Below are positions 9,048 through 19,778 of a stretch of DNA of 64,000 nucleotides, one piece after another. The position numbers were made by a program, and so were the translations under genes. Positions within the stretch are counted from its first letter, which is position 1. Each line of letters starts with the position of its first letter. Origin of the DNA: Tritrichomonas foetus (lineage: Eukaryota > Parabasalia > Tritrichomonadida > Tritrichomonadidae); the NCBI GenBank assembly GCA_001839685.1, contig MLAK01000422.1:52157-116156 (forward strand). Reading direction: 5' to 3'. Under the pieces are notes generated by a model. The model saw only the letters and a program-made list of their open reading frames with translations, was not told the origin of the DNA and made no database searches.

Positions 9048-9840
9048 TTCTGATGTTGAAAAATAGATTTGTTATCTCATTAATAACAAAATATTTCTTT
9101 CGAATTTGGTAAAGATGATTACGATATTTTACTATCGTGGTTATCACTGTCGATTAACTTGCTTAATTGCAATACAGCTTCGTATATTCTCTCACAAATA
9201 TCGTCATTATTCTTCATTCATTCACCTTGAAATTAAATTTATACTGTCTCATTAATTTCATTTCATTGTTATTTATCACACATCACAGTTTTTTCACAAA
9301 ATTGAAAACAATTTCAAAAATATATTCATTTAAGATAAATTGGCTATTTCGAAATATATGATTTAATTACATGTTTTTGGCTATTTTTCATCATTATAAT
9401 AAAAACAATGAGACATCTTAGTATGATTCTTCAATCCATTTGAAAATTTGTTTCTCAGAATACCTATTTAACAAACGATGAAACGTATTCAGTTATTTTT
9501 TTCTGCATTCAATTTTGTGAATTAATCAATTTGTGATAACCCAAATATAAACAACATTTATCTATAGTTTTGTTCATCAAAACACATTTTCTCCAAATAT
9601 TTCTAATAAACTATACATATTTTCAGTGAATAAACGAATTAATATTATCAAAAACTCATGATTCATTGATAAAATCTCAGATGGCCCACGATTCTACCGT
9701 TTTGGTGTTAATTCAATTTTTTTTCAAAGAAAACATGAACAAAACTTTTTCAATGATTTCTGTATATTGTATAGAAACCATAGTTAGGATTTTCAAAATC
9801 ATAACTCAATTTTGTTTCTCAAACTTTTGAAAAAATAAAT
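9048..9840. other. Intergenic region
   Basis: AT-rich spacer between the divergent tRNA-Thr and copine genes. Several AAACTTTTT or AAACTTTTG motifs occur near its right end (around 9745 and 9820). No gene is supported. Confidence 0.5.
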
Positions 9841-9852
9841 ATAGAAAAAGTT
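9841..9852 (+). promoter_or_regulatory. ATAGAAAAAGTT upstream motif (copine gene)
   Basis: Identical 12-mer to that before the kelch and ubiquitin protease genes, here 55 nt before the ATG, with CAAACTTTTG about 22 nt further upstream forming an imperfect inverted partner. Confidence 0.4.
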
Positions 9853-9907
9853 CCACATTATTTTTATTTGTTATAATATAATCTACTCTCTTTGATACAC
9901 AGCACGA

Positions 9908-11506
9908 ATGGATTGCTTTGTCACTCAAGAATATCGTCGGTTGTGGTCATTAAAAAGCGTTACCGCTCATATTAACGCATCAAAGCCCCTCATTCAAAAT
10001 CAAACAGCAGGAACGAAAATAATCAACATTCATGTCGCAGCCGATAATCTTCCAAATGATGGGACGATAGGTTCCGATTACATTTGCGTGATGTCAGTTT
10101 TCGGTCCGAAGGGATGGGAAAAATATGCAAGAACGGAAGTTTCGTGGGAAAAGAAAAATATGTGCCAGCCAACAATTGAATGGATTCAGCCGTTTTCTAT
10201 AACTTATGACCCAGAAGGACTTCATCTTCTTCATTTTGAAATATATCAAATTACTTCTGATTTTTATTCACTTAAACATCAAAAGCGTATTGGCGAATGT
10301 GATTCTGACATTTCGACTCTAATGCGAGAAATAAAAAGGTCAGAAGATTTCTTGAAAGTTCAGATTCATCCATTTTATGAAGATGGAGTTGATTCATTTC
10401 ATTCTGAGCACACGCCGTATCTTAAAATTCGATATACTGATGTCAATATGAAAGTATCTGGCTCATTTTTTATTAAAGCTGCTTTTCAAAGCAAATGTAA
10501 CCATCGCTTTTTCAAACCATCTATTTTTTTCACAATAGAAAAAGATAATATTCCATTTTTCATGTCGGATACGCAGAAACTTGAGAAAAAGTGTAGTTTT
10601 GAAATGATTGAGTTGAGTCAGCAGCTTTCTTGTGGTGAAAATTTGGATTCACAATTGAAATTGAACATTTTTGAAAATAGTAAAAAGGTTAAGGCGATAG
10701 GATCCTTCTTTACTACAATAAATGAATTATCTGGAGCTTCTGAATCTGATTTCGAAATTAAAAATGAAAAAGGATGCACCATTGGTACATTTATTATTAA
10801 TTTCATCGGAAAATCAAAAGCACAAAGAATTGATGATTTACAACTTCGTGGAATATCTGTACAGTCATGCTTTGCACTTGATTTTTCTGCAGGAAAAAGT
10901 GTTTGTGACTCTTATCGAATGGTATTAAATGGTGTTGGCGATTCATTAAACTCTATATCGCAAATTAAACCTTACAGAGCTTTTGGATTTGGAATTATTG
11001 ATAATCAAAAACAAGGAATTTTTTCAATAACGAAAGAAAAATGCGGCGAGTTTTCCTCTGTTCAAAAAATTATGGATAAATATCGATCAAAACTCTTTAA
11101 ATGCGTAATTCCACAAACTGCAAAACTTTATCCAGTCATCAAGCACACGAAACAGAAAGCCATTGAAAAATGGAACCAATATCGTATTTTTACGATTGTG
11201 ACAATAATCACAGATGGAAATATTACCGATGTTCAGAAAACTATTGATAAGCTCGCTGAATGTGATGACGTACCAATATGTTATATTATTGTAACAATAA
11301 AATCAAAAAAGAATCCGTTAAGAAGCGCACTTTGTCAAGCACATGGGAAAGTGATTCATTCAAACGGAACTAAAACAAAACGTAGAGTTTTCAAAATGTT
11401 ATATTATGCCAATAAATTTGTGAACCAGCCTCATAATTTAGAAGATGCTGCACATGCTGCAACTAAAATGATTCATGAATGGGCTGATCTTAATGGTTTA
11501 GAATGA
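9908..11506 (+). CDS. Copine-like protein (C2-C2-vWA)
   Basis: 532 residues, the usual copine length. Two C2-type beta domains fill about residues 40-300 (for example IHVAADNLPNDGTIGSDYI at the start of C2A and FFTIEKDN in C2B). A copine-type von Willebrand A domain fills about 315-525, with FALDFSAG, YRAFGFGI (the family PAFGFGA block) and FTIVTIITDGNITDVQKTI. Copines bind membranes in response to calcium and recruit partners through the vWA domain. The MIDAS motif is degenerate: D325-F-S-A-G lacks the third Ser of DxSxS/DxTxS, so metal binding may be weak. The two or three Asp clusters expected for calcium in C2A are also thin. The start is the first ATG, downstream of the recurring AGAAAAAGTT motif. 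Confidence 0.85.
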   Translation: MDCFVTQEYRRLWSLKSVTAHINASKPLIQNQTAGTKIINIHVAADNLPNDGTIGSDYICVMSVFGPKGWEKYARTEVSWEKKNMCQPTIEWIQPFSITYDPEGLHLLHFEIYQITSDFYSLKHQKRIGECDSDISTLMREIKRSEDFLKVQIHPFYEDGVDSFHSEHTPYLKIRYTDVNMKVSGSFFIKAAFQSKCNHRFFKPSIFFTIEKDNIPFFMSDTQKLEKKCSFEMIELSQQLSCGENLDSQLKLNIFENSKKVKAIGSFFTTINELSGASESDFEIKNEKGCTIGTFIINFIGKSKAQRIDDLQLRGISVQSCFALDFSAGKSVCDSYRMVLNGVGDSLNSISQIKPYRAFGFGIIDNQKQGIFSITKEKCGEFSSVQKIMDKYRSKLFKCVIPQTAKLYPVIKHTKQKAIEKWNQYRIFTIVTIITDGNITDVQKTIDKLAECDDVPICYIIVTIKSKKNPLRSALCQAHGKVIHSNGTKTKRRVFKMLYYANKFVNQPHNLEDAAHAATKMIHEWADLNGLE

Positions 11507-11858
11507 GTAACCTTTTTGTTTTTATGTATTTTTGTGATAAAATTGTTTATGTATTCATTTTTTCCAAATTTGTTTATTTATTTATTTTACAACTGTACCA
11601 TTGGTAAAACATGACACTTCTTAAACATATTATTGTTGTTTAAAATTGATAGATAAAATGTTTAACAACATTTTTCGCCCATGAAATACCAAACTATTCA
11701 CTTTTTATCTGTAGTTACTACAGAGTATTATTTAGATGTTCTAAATTATAACAAAATGAAGTTAAAAAAGTTCAAAAAAATAATGTTTTACATAAATCAA
11801 TAATTTATATACGCATAGAAATAGTTTTTTACTTACAAACAAACAGTTAAATTCATTT
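11507..11858. other. Convergent 3' spacer
   Basis: AT-rich spacer between the convergent copine and channel genes. I see no gene or clear repeat. Confidence 0.5.
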
Positions 11859-13706
11859 TCATTTCTTTTTGTCTTTTGGTTTTCTTTTTTCTCGAATTTC
11901 TTTGATCACTGGAAGATAGTCTGACATTGCCAAAAATCGCTGGAATAGTTTATCATAACAATAATCCATTACTTTTGAATGAATAAAGTAATCTTTCAGA
12001 AGAACTTCTAGAGATTTTGCCCAAAAACCACTTTTGATTAGCATTTCATCTTTTTCAATATTTTCAGTATAAAAGATTGATAGCTCTTGAGAATGTTTTT
12101 CAGTCATGGATTTTCTTTCATACATGCTTGCAGTCATTGTTATGTTAAGTTGACCAAGAAGATTATTTTTATTGAGATTTAATTTTCTCTTATTGATTTC
12201 AGATATCGTTCGATACGATATTTGAAATGTGAGATCATCAGTGCTTCGATACCCATGATCAGGGAAAATGAAAACCCAACTAGATTTTTTATCTGATGCC
12301 CATGGTGATATTAAAAATATTTTTTCTTTATTACTTTTAATATTTTCAAAGTTGCCATGATCCAAACTATTTTTTAGAGAATTAATAACATTTTTAATAT
12401 CATTTGACTCGTTGCTTATCAACTTTCTCATGACCGTTTTATATTCTTTCAGACCAGTTATTAATTGTCTAATTTGCTTCCGATTATAAGGAGGCATGTG
12501 CTCTAATAGGGATTTATCATCATCCGAATTTACGGGGAAAATTCTAACTTGAAGAATTGGATAAAGAGGAACTTCATTTTTTGGAATTTCTTTAAATTCA
12601 TATTCAATATCTAATTTCTCAGGCTTCCAGTAGTTAAATTCATTTTGAATTTTGGATACTTGTGGGAAATTTGACTTGCTTGGTTTAATTTCATGTCGAG
12701 TTAATTCCCCGAATGTAAGAATTTCATCATGTGAATTTGTTTGATTTATATTGTTTCCATTATTGTTGTTGTTATTACTACCTTTTATCTTTTCGTTAGT
12801 TTCATCGTTTATTTTCAATGGGATTGAAAAATGTATTTTCATTTTATGTTGATCAAGTGATTCATAATTGATTCGATTTTCTTCATTCTCTACTTCATTT
12901 CGTGTTACCATTTTTCTATATTCAACAATTGCATTATCAGCAAGAAATGCAACAAAAGCACGCGATAGAATCACATATCCGAGAATTATAAAAATAATTG
13001 AAAAAATTCTGGAATCTTTAAAAACTTGATCAAGCTGTTCTTGAAAAGGAACCCAACCACCACTTGTTGCCTCAGCAGTTAAAATGATAATTCCTTGTCC
13101 AAGATTTGATAAAGGACTCAAAGGTGATGTTGAAAAACAATAATAACCAATCAGACTAAATAAGAAAATTGCAATCATTAAAAGGAAAAGTAAAACAATT
13201 GTTGAAATGAAATTTCTACTAATGGTCTTATGAACGATTTCAATTGAAGAAATGGGCTTATATTTTCGAAAGAAGGAAGTAACATGAATTATTCTGAAAA
13301 AAGAAAGATAAGCTAATTCAAACAAATTATCCTGTGAAAAAAATGGAAAGATGAGTGATAATAAAAACAAAAGATTGAAAATATTTTGCCAGGAATAAAA
13401 ATAATATTGACGATCTGATACAATTTTGATAATGAATTCTAATGAAAATACAGAAAAAGCAAAAATATCTATTAATTGAACTAATAACGAATATTCAGAA
13501 TTGCTGTTTAAATAGGAAATAATATAAATGGCATTTCCTAATACTGATAATAACGAGGCAATAAAAACGAGAATTCCAAGTGATTCTGAATATGCTGCGA
13601 TTTTGAATGGTTTGATTGCGGAATTTTTTCGGTCGAAAATAATCCTACGTTCTCGGTCACTGATTTGCTGAATTGAACTTTCAAAGACTTTGTCATTCTT
13701 TCCCAT
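11859..13706 (-). CDS. CatSper-like single-domain cation channel
   Basis: 615 residues. An N-terminal six-helix ion-transport domain covers about residues 40-265: S1 LGILVFIASLLSVLGN, S2 LIDIFAFSVFSLEFIIKI, S3 NIFNLLFLLSLIFPFF, an S4-like segment with spaced basics FFRIIHVTSFFRKYK, S5 STIVLLFLLMIAIFLFSLI, pore loop GQGIIILTAEATSGGWVPF, S6 SIIFIILGYVILSRAFVAFL. The pore resembles the CatSper/voltage-gated calcium channel TxDxW signature, but the acidic residue is replaced (TSGGW), so calcium selectivity is doubtful. S4 carries few charges. The remaining 340 residues are a cytoplasmic tail with an Asn-rich run and no domain I recognise. Such a subunit would need to form tetramers. Confidence 0.75.
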   Translation of the reverse strand: MGKNDKVFESSIQQISDRERRIIFDRKNSAIKPFKIAAYSESLGILVFIASLLSVLGNAIYIISYLNSNSEYSLLVQLIDIFAFSVFSLEFIIKIVSDRQYYFYSWQNIFNLLFLLSLIFPFFSQDNLFELAYLSFFRIIHVTSFFRKYKPISSIEIVHKTISRNFISTIVLLFLLMIAIFLFSLIGYYCFSTSPLSPLSNLGQGIIILTAEATSGGWVPFQEQLDQVFKDSRIFSIIFIILGYVILSRAFVAFLADNAIVEYRKMVTRNEVENEENRINYESLDQHKMKIHFSIPLKINDETNEKIKGSNNNNNNGNNINQTNSHDEILTFGELTRHEIKPSKSNFPQVSKIQNEFNYWKPEKLDIEYEFKEIPKNEVPLYPILQVRIFPVNSDDDKSLLEHMPPYNRKQIRQLITGLKEYKTVMRKLISNESNDIKNVINSLKNSLDHGNFENIKSNKEKIFLISPWASDKKSSWVFIFPDHGYRSTDDLTFQISYRTISEINKRKLNLNKNNLLGQLNITMTASMYERKSMTEKHSQELSIFYTENIEKDEMLIKSGFWAKSLEVLLKDYFIHSKVMDYCYDKLFQRFLAMSDYLPVIKEIREKRKPKDKKK

Positions 13707-14512
13707 GAGGTGACAAAAATACGAATAATTTCACAAAGGTGAAAATAATGGTCAAAGTGATTTCATGATTTGACAAATGTTTCATATGAATTATTTCTTT
13801 TCATGATTATGGTAATAATAATTCGAATGAGGAGCAGTGATGAATCACTATTACCTACTTCTTAATACTAAGACAATTTATAAAAGTGATTTCATGTTTG
13901 AAAAATTGACCAGGAAGAGTTTTATAGATGTGGTAATAAAGTTCAATTTGAATAGTATAACATTCAAATAATATGAGTTCTTTAAATTAATCCTAAAAAA
14001 ATTGATTTGTTGATAATTTGTAATTTTTTTCACGTGTCGTCATCATACAGATGAAACTGTTATTTTATTCAATGCTTTGTCTAATGCCATTCTGATACAC
14101 AAGATAAACACATATTCGAATTAATGAATAACTTTCTAACACAGAAAAATAACAAATTATTAAGCTCGATTGCATTTCCATGTCGCACAAAACATTCTTT
14201 TTATGTACAAACACTTTCTTCCACAGCATTAAATAAAGGATACCTCATCTATTATATTCTCTTCGTTCGCAGTTTATTGGAGCATTTGTGAAACAAAAAT
14301 TTTGATAATACTCGTGTAGAAAACATTAAGCCAATGATTTTCGTTTTCCAAAATCATTTTGGGCAATAACGCGCACGCCAATTTCTAAATATTAAAAGCA
14401 AATCAAATCAAAATACGTAAATAATATTTTATTTTAGAAAACGCAAAATTGGAATCTTTGTTCACGATAGAACCGAAAGAATCCACAATCATTAATAATA
14501 AACTTAAAGAAT
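13707..14512. other. Intergenic region
   Basis: AT-rich spacer upstream of the channel gene and downstream of the small acidic gene. I see nothing that can be named. Confidence 0.5.
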
Positions 14513-14896
14513 TTAATCATCACTCAAACTGCTTGTGTCAATTTCATTCAAATTAATTTTCACGCCAGGAAACGTCCTTCCGTTGGCATCGTCTTCGACA
14601 TCACTTCTATTGTCACTATTTGAATTTTCGTCTTCGCCTTCTTGTGGCTTTAATAAATTTTCTAATTGATCCATCTCTACGTCGACTGAGGAGCTGCTAA
14701 GGTTGAGGTTTTGGAAGGCGAGTAAGGTTCGGTCATCGAGTAGAGGTGTCTTGTCTTTCGCGTTTGCCGCAATATCGCCGCGAGCCTTGAGAGAGCTATC
14801 TGAGCTTGTGTCTGATTTCTCACCGATCTCTAAAACTGGAAATCGTCCTTCAATGTTTGGAATATCGGAAATGATGAAACTACTGCAGCAACCCAT
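14513..14896 (-). CDS. Small acidic protein with MGCC lipid-anchor signal
   Basis: 127 residues starting MGCCSSF. Gly2 with Ser6 fits N-myristoylation, and Cys3 and Cys4 are likely palmitoylation sites, so membrane anchoring is a strong prediction. The middle contains KDKTPLLDDRTLLAFQNLNL and the C-terminal half is acidic and Ser/Asn-rich. The layout (MGCC, then LL-rich short helices) recalls LAMTOR1/p18, the Ragulator anchor on late endosomes, but similarity is too slight to name it. The start is fixed by the lipidation motif. Codon use is less AT-rich than in neighbouring genes. Confidence 0.7.
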   Translation of the reverse strand: MGCCSSFIISDIPNIEGRFPVLEIGEKSDTSSDSSLKARGDIAANAKDKTPLLDDRTLLAFQNLNLSSSSVDVEMDQLENLLKPQEGEDENSNSDNRSDVEDDANGRTFPGVKINLNEIDTSSLSDD

Positions 14897-15160
14897 TTTA
14901 TCGAGATAAAAACTGATAAGAAACTGAAATCATTTCCCAAATGACCTTAAAATCACCTTCTATGGTCAAATAACCTCTAATCGTATTTTGATTATTTATA
15001 TGGTCATATAATTTGAATATAATATACCAAGTATAAATTCAAAAACACAAGTTTTATCTCTATCAGATAGCTTTATTATAAACAACGTTGTATGTCAAGA
15101 ATATTGACTAAAATCACTAAATGAATTAAGTTATGAATAGTGAACCTATGTTAACTATTT

Positions 15161-16543
15161 CTATTCATTTGGAAACATTGATAACAAAGTTGTGCTTTCA
15201 ATAAGCTCATTTATTTCTTGACTTGATGTTTCATTGTATAAATGAGACAAAGTGATCACAAAAATGTCTACTTGTTTATCATCACCATAATTCTTATAGC
15301 CCTTGATTACAAATATTTTATTCAATGTTTTCAGCACAAAATTCATAAATTTAACTTCCGTTTTATTCAAACTTTCAACAAGATGTTCAAAAAGGAAGTC
15401 ACAAGCTAAAATTCGATTAACTTGATCAGATGTTCCACAAAAGATCATATTCCATACTAAATAAATTGCTTCATTTCGAATATTATAACTTGTGTGATCA
15501 AGATAATTGAAAATTGCTTTTAATACGTTTTCTATTAAAAGGAGGCCAACAATTCCGTGATCTTCAACAATCAGGTTAGATACAATAATAATGATTGTTG
15601 AATCTTTATCTTTATTTTTTTCAAATGAAAGTGAAATAAACAATTTCAATATCCTTTCAATATGTTCACAAATTTCTTTTTGGCATTGGGCACCATAATA
15701 ATAAAGTGAAGAACCTATAAATTGAAAAACCAGATGATAGAAATCTTGTGATTTAGTATCTTCAATAATATTTATTATTTTGGTGAATAAATCATGTTTT
15801 AGTTCAAAAATGTTAAAATTTTGATTTTGTAATTTCGATATGATTTTTAAACAGTTCATACAATATAGAAAATAGTATTCAGAATTCATTAATTCTAAAA
15901 TTATATCTAAAATGGGAAGAATATATTTTTCTATATAGCGAATTTGACAATTTTGGCAGAAAAAATTAATAATTGGTAATAAACTATCAAGGATTTCTGG
16001 ATATTGGTCTTTACCATCATGAAGCTTGCCAATAATGAATGGAATAATGTAATTAATTTCATTTTCTGAAGTCTCTTTGGATAATATTAATTGTGTCAAA
16101 GTGATTGAATCTTTTCTAATTTCAGTAACTTTGTGTATTAATAAGACGCCAAATAATTGCAAAGGATGTTTTGAAATCATGATTTCTAAAGCAACTTGAG
16201 AGTGTATAACAACTTTTATCAGAACACGCATGAAAAGATCCAAAATATTGACTAATGAAAAATCAGTTGTTATGCTCAGACAATTATTAATAGAATTGAG
16301 AAAAAAATCGACAATTGAAGTGTCTTGAATTGCCGAATCTTTGAGATTGAAACCTATGGATTTAGCAGTTAAAATAGCATACAGAGATTCTAAACTTGAT
16401 TTTACTTGATCAAATTCCATATTTTTCCAGTGATCTTCCAATTGGGAATAATGGTTCCAAAACAAATCTCCTTGATTTTCATCAATATCATTTCTAATAG
16501 CATATATATTTTTCTGATCTAGTGGAGCTTGCTTGTAATCCAT
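15161..16543 (-). CDS. Armadillo-repeat protein, importin-alpha-like
   Basis: 460 residues, almost entirely alpha-helical repeats. The clearest ARM signature is YNIRNEAIYLVWNMIFCGTSDQVNRIL, matching the importin-alpha pattern of a Glu-Ala pair followed by W-x-x-x-N and Q. Asn/Trp arrays in importin alpha bind nuclear localisation signals, but here most repeats lack the canonical WxxxN pair, so cargo binding may differ. The N terminus does not show the basic IBB domain of true importin alpha. It could be a divergent karyopherin alpha or another ARM scaffold. Confidence 0.6.
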   Translation of the reverse strand: MDYKQAPLDQKNIYAIRNDIDENQGDLFWNHYSQLEDHWKNMEFDQVKSSLESLYAILTAKSIGFNLKDSAIQDTSIVDFFLNSINNCLSITTDFSLVNILDLFMRVLIKVVIHSQVALEIMISKHPLQLFGVLLIHKVTEIRKDSITLTQLILSKETSENEINYIIPFIIGKLHDGKDQYPEILDSLLPIINFFCQNCQIRYIEKYILPILDIILELMNSEYYFLYCMNCLKIISKLQNQNFNIFELKHDLFTKIINIIEDTKSQDFYHLVFQFIGSSLYYYGAQCQKEICEHIERILKLFISLSFEKNKDKDSTIIIIVSNLIVEDHGIVGLLLIENVLKAIFNYLDHTSYNIRNEAIYLVWNMIFCGTSDQVNRILACDFLFEHLVESLNKTEVKFMNFVLKTLNKIFVIKGYKNYGDDKQVDIFVITLSHLYNETSSQEINELIESTTLLSMFPNE

Positions 16544-17246
16544 TCGATCATGAAAAATGCCGATTTCGAAATTTCAACTACGATGAAAATCAATTCAATA
16601 TATTTTGATTACTTTATTTTATTTTTTTTGACAATGATTAGGTTTGATTTGGCAATTGGATAAACTTGGAGTTTTCATTTCTGAAGAACAATGATTTATT
16701 TTTCATGGGAATGGTTCACACTCTTCATGAAAGAAATATTTTGGTGATTTTAATGAATCACATAGTTGTTCATAAAACCAAGCATTTCCTTTGCGTCTTT
16801 ATGAATAAACATAATAATACATAGCTCTACGAATATACAAGGAAATTGTATGAAAGAGAAGGCAAATGAAAAAAAGCAAAAACTAAAGTTAGTAAAACAA
16901 ATCATCTTGATAATTATACGCATCCTTATCTTTTATCGAAATAGTATCTCTATCTTACACGCAAAAAGAATAATAAAAGTTAAATTTTGTGGATAGAGTG
17001 AATTGAATTCCCAAAGTTAATTCAATACTTTCATAGTCATGAAGAGGAAAAAAAATGTTTATCAAGGACAACATGACTGAGGATTATTTCTCCATTATAT
17101 TAGGATCAATTAGATGATTAGTGTTGAATAATAAAATAGTCAAATATGCTCGTCTCCATTGGCAAGCAAATTTCCATGATGATCTTTTTGAATAGGTTTA
17201 ACACAAATTTCATTTATTGAATTATCGTAATGACAATATTTCAGAT
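16544..17246. other. Divergent promoter region of the ARM and 5'-nucleotidase genes
   Basis: AT-rich spacer between two divergently transcribed genes. An initiator-like TCATT sits at 17210-17214, 35 nt before the chosen nucleotidase ATG. Nothing else stands out. Confidence 0.4.
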
Positions 17247-19679
17247 ATGCTTACCTTGATCCTATTATACCTTCGATTAAGCGATTTTTGCAAATCTCCT
17301 GATGCTCATCAATCACCTGTTATGATCAATGAGTTTGATATTCCCTTTGAAAAATGTTCAGTACAAGATTTCAGCAACAAAAATCTCATAACTAATTATT
17401 CTATTATTCAAAACTATCACTATAGAACACTTAGACTTGATAATAAGCTCACATTAACAGTTAATGAAGTCACTTCTGGTGATATTTTAACTATAATTGA
17501 TGTACTTGAAGCTACATTAATTTTAAATTTAGCTAGAAATATCAAAACAATCTATGGTAATATACGGGTAAATAAGGAAAATGGCGCTAAACTGATAGTC
17601 AATGGTGGATCATTCCATGCTCATCAGCAGAAATTAATACGGTTCATTCACACTAATGATATTCATTGCTCTTATGAAGAATCAAAAGAAGATGGTAAAA
17701 TTGGAATTGCTAAACTTGTGTCATATATCAAAAATGAGAGAAAAAATGCAAAAGAAAATGGATACTCAGTATTAGCTGTTGATTGTGGTGATTTCAATCA
17801 AGGACTTCCATTATGCAATTTGAATAATGGAACAACAGGAAGAGACTTGATGAAAATAGCAAATTATGATGCATTTACTATTGGAAATCATGAATGGGAC
17901 TTTGGCCATATCAACATGTTCGAATATAAAAAATTTTTCGACGAATTTCAAGCACCTTTAATTTGCTCCAATGTTATTGATTCGACACCAGAACAAGAAA
18001 TAAAATTCAATCCATATGTGATTAAAATTGTTGATGGATTAAGAGTTGGTATTTTTGCACTGCTAACTCCAACAACGAATGTTACTACAAATCCACAACA
18101 AGTTAAATATGTTACCTTTATTGATGATATAGTTGGCCAATCGAAAAAATATACAGCAATTCTTCGAAATGAAGAAAAATGTGATATTGTTGTCGCAATC
18201 AGTCATTTAGGATATGAACAAGGATTATACACATCAAACATATTAGCTGAAGCATATGATGGAATTGATGTAATCATTGATGGACATTCTCATACAACTC
18301 TTGACAATGGATCATATAGACTAAATAATGATTTTTCAACACTTATTGCTCAAACAGGCTCAAATTTGAAGAAAATTGGAAATGTTGATATCATAGTTGA
18401 TGCTGTAACGAAAAAAGTTATTGGTAAAAAAGCAAAACTACTTTATTATGATGATGTAAGTTCGCTTGAGGGTGATTCAGAAGCTAGTTCTTATCTTAAA
18501 AAAGCTGTTGAAAAAGTAGAACAACAAACCAAAATTATTGTTGGAAAAACATTAATTGATCTTGATAATGAACGTGAAAGTGTTAGAAAATTAGGAAGAT
18601 CTAAATTAGCAGATTTTGTAACAAGTGCTATGCTTTTCACAGCCAAAACTGATAGTGTGATGGCAGTAATTAATGGTGGTGGGGTCAGAAGTAATATTCC
18701 AAAAGGTGATATAAATTGGGGAAATATCGCGTCAATTTTACCATATGGAAATATGATTGTTGTTATTGATATGACTGGTCAGCAAATCAAAGACTTCTTG
18801 AAATTCGGTACAAGATTATATGGCGAAGAAGAGTTTGGTGGATTTCCAATGACTTCTGGAATTTCTTATTCGATTAATTTGAATGAAAAATGGGATTCAC
18901 ATAGCAGAATTACAGATCTAAAAATAATTGGAATTGATGGAAAATCATCAACTAACATAGATGATGAAAAACACTATGGTGTTGCTATGACAGATTTCAT
19001 TTATTTAGGTGGTGATGGATATGAAAATATATCTGATCTACCAAGAATTAATCAGTATGGAACAGAGATGAATGCTGTTATTCAATACCTAAATACACAT
19101 AAAGATAGTACAATAACTGGAAATGAAGATATATTCAAATACAATAGAATAAATATAAAAGGTGAATTTCCTGTTAAAGTAAGAAAAGAAAGAAAGGTAA
19201 TAAAAAGACAGCAGATTAAAGAGTCAACTGCAAATGTAATCATTAATAATGGTCACCTGAATATTATGGATGTTGAAGATGTAGCATTCTCGAATTTCAC
19301 AGTTGAAGCAAAAATGATTATTGCTTCCAATCTCAAAGATATTGAAATTGTAGCTAATACTAAAGTAGGATACATTGGAAATAAAGAAAGTAATATTTAT
19401 TTGGCAGGTGGAGATGATTTGAAGAATTATGTATATGGGTTGGATCCTAATTCAGAAAATGTAGTAGGATCCAATATTGAATGTAATGGATTGTTCAGAA
19501 TATTTAAGAATGGAAAATGCAGAACAAACTCATCTTTTATTGCTATATTTGTATTCATGTTCATTTTCATGGGTTGCAGTATTGGTTTTATTGTTTTCTT
19601 TCTCCTGACAGTATTTAGTAAAACAAGAAAAGCATCTGGAGGTTCCACAACAATGTCACTTTATGATATGAAAGCCTAA
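17247..19679 (+). CDS. Membrane-anchored ecto-5'-nucleotidase (UshA/CD73 family)
   Basis: About 810 residues. Starting at ATG 17247 gives a hydrophobic signal sequence (MLTLILLYLRL). A 130-residue N-terminal extension of unknown role follows. The metallophosphatase domain (about 135-390) has the dimetal motifs HTNDIH, DCGD, GNHEWDFG and DGHSHT. The C-terminal nucleotide-binding domain has NGGGVRSNIPKG and IYLGGDGYE. A transmembrane helix (AIFVFMFIFMGCSIGFIVFFLL) and a 25-residue cytoplasmic tail end the protein, which replaces the GPI anchor of CD73. It should hydrolyse extracellular nucleoside monophosphates to nucleosides, feeding purine salvage on which trichomonads depend. The segment between catalytic domain and membrane (about 660-770) is unassigned. 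Confidence 0.93.
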   Translation: MLTLILLYLRLSDFCKSPDAHQSPVMINEFDIPFEKCSVQDFSNKNLITNYSIIQNYHYRTLRLDNKLTLTVNEVTSGDILTIIDVLEATLILNLARNIKTIYGNIRVNKENGAKLIVNGGSFHAHQQKLIRFIHTNDIHCSYEESKEDGKIGIAKLVSYIKNERKNAKENGYSVLAVDCGDFNQGLPLCNLNNGTTGRDLMKIANYDAFTIGNHEWDFGHINMFEYKKFFDEFQAPLICSNVIDSTPEQEIKFNPYVIKIVDGLRVGIFALLTPTTNVTTNPQQVKYVTFIDDIVGQSKKYTAILRNEEKCDIVVAISHLGYEQGLYTSNILAEAYDGIDVIIDGHSHTTLDNGSYRLNNDFSTLIAQTGSNLKKIGNVDIIVDAVTKKVIGKKAKLLYYDDVSSLEGDSEASSYLKKAVEKVEQQTKIIVGKTLIDLDNERESVRKLGRSKLADFVTSAMLFTAKTDSVMAVINGGGVRSNIPKGDINWGNIASILPYGNMIVVIDMTGQQIKDFLKFGTRLYGEEEFGGFPMTSGISYSINLNEKWDSHSRITDLKIIGIDGKSSTNIDDEKHYGVAMTDFIYLGGDGYENISDLPRINQYGTEMNAVIQYLNTHKDSTITGNEDIFKYNRINIKGEFPVKVRKERKVIKRQQIKESTANVIINNGHLNIMDVEDVAFSNFTVEAKMIIASNLKDIEIVANTKVGYIGNKESNIYLAGGDDLKNYVYGLDPNSENVVGSNIECNGLFRIFKNGKCRTNSSFIAIFVFMFIFMGCSIGFIVFFLLTVFSKTRKASGGSTTMSLYDMKA

Positions 19680-19778
19680 AAATGGTATAAATGACAAAAT
19701 AATTCAAATTTTCATTATCAAAAATTGAACCATGTTCAATTTTTAAATATTGACATTTCAAAAAGAAATAAAATTCGT

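Noticed and set aside
14513..14896. Naming the MGCC protein LAMTOR1
   Set aside because: Only the lipid-anchor start and a short Leu pattern agree. There is not enough to assert orthology.
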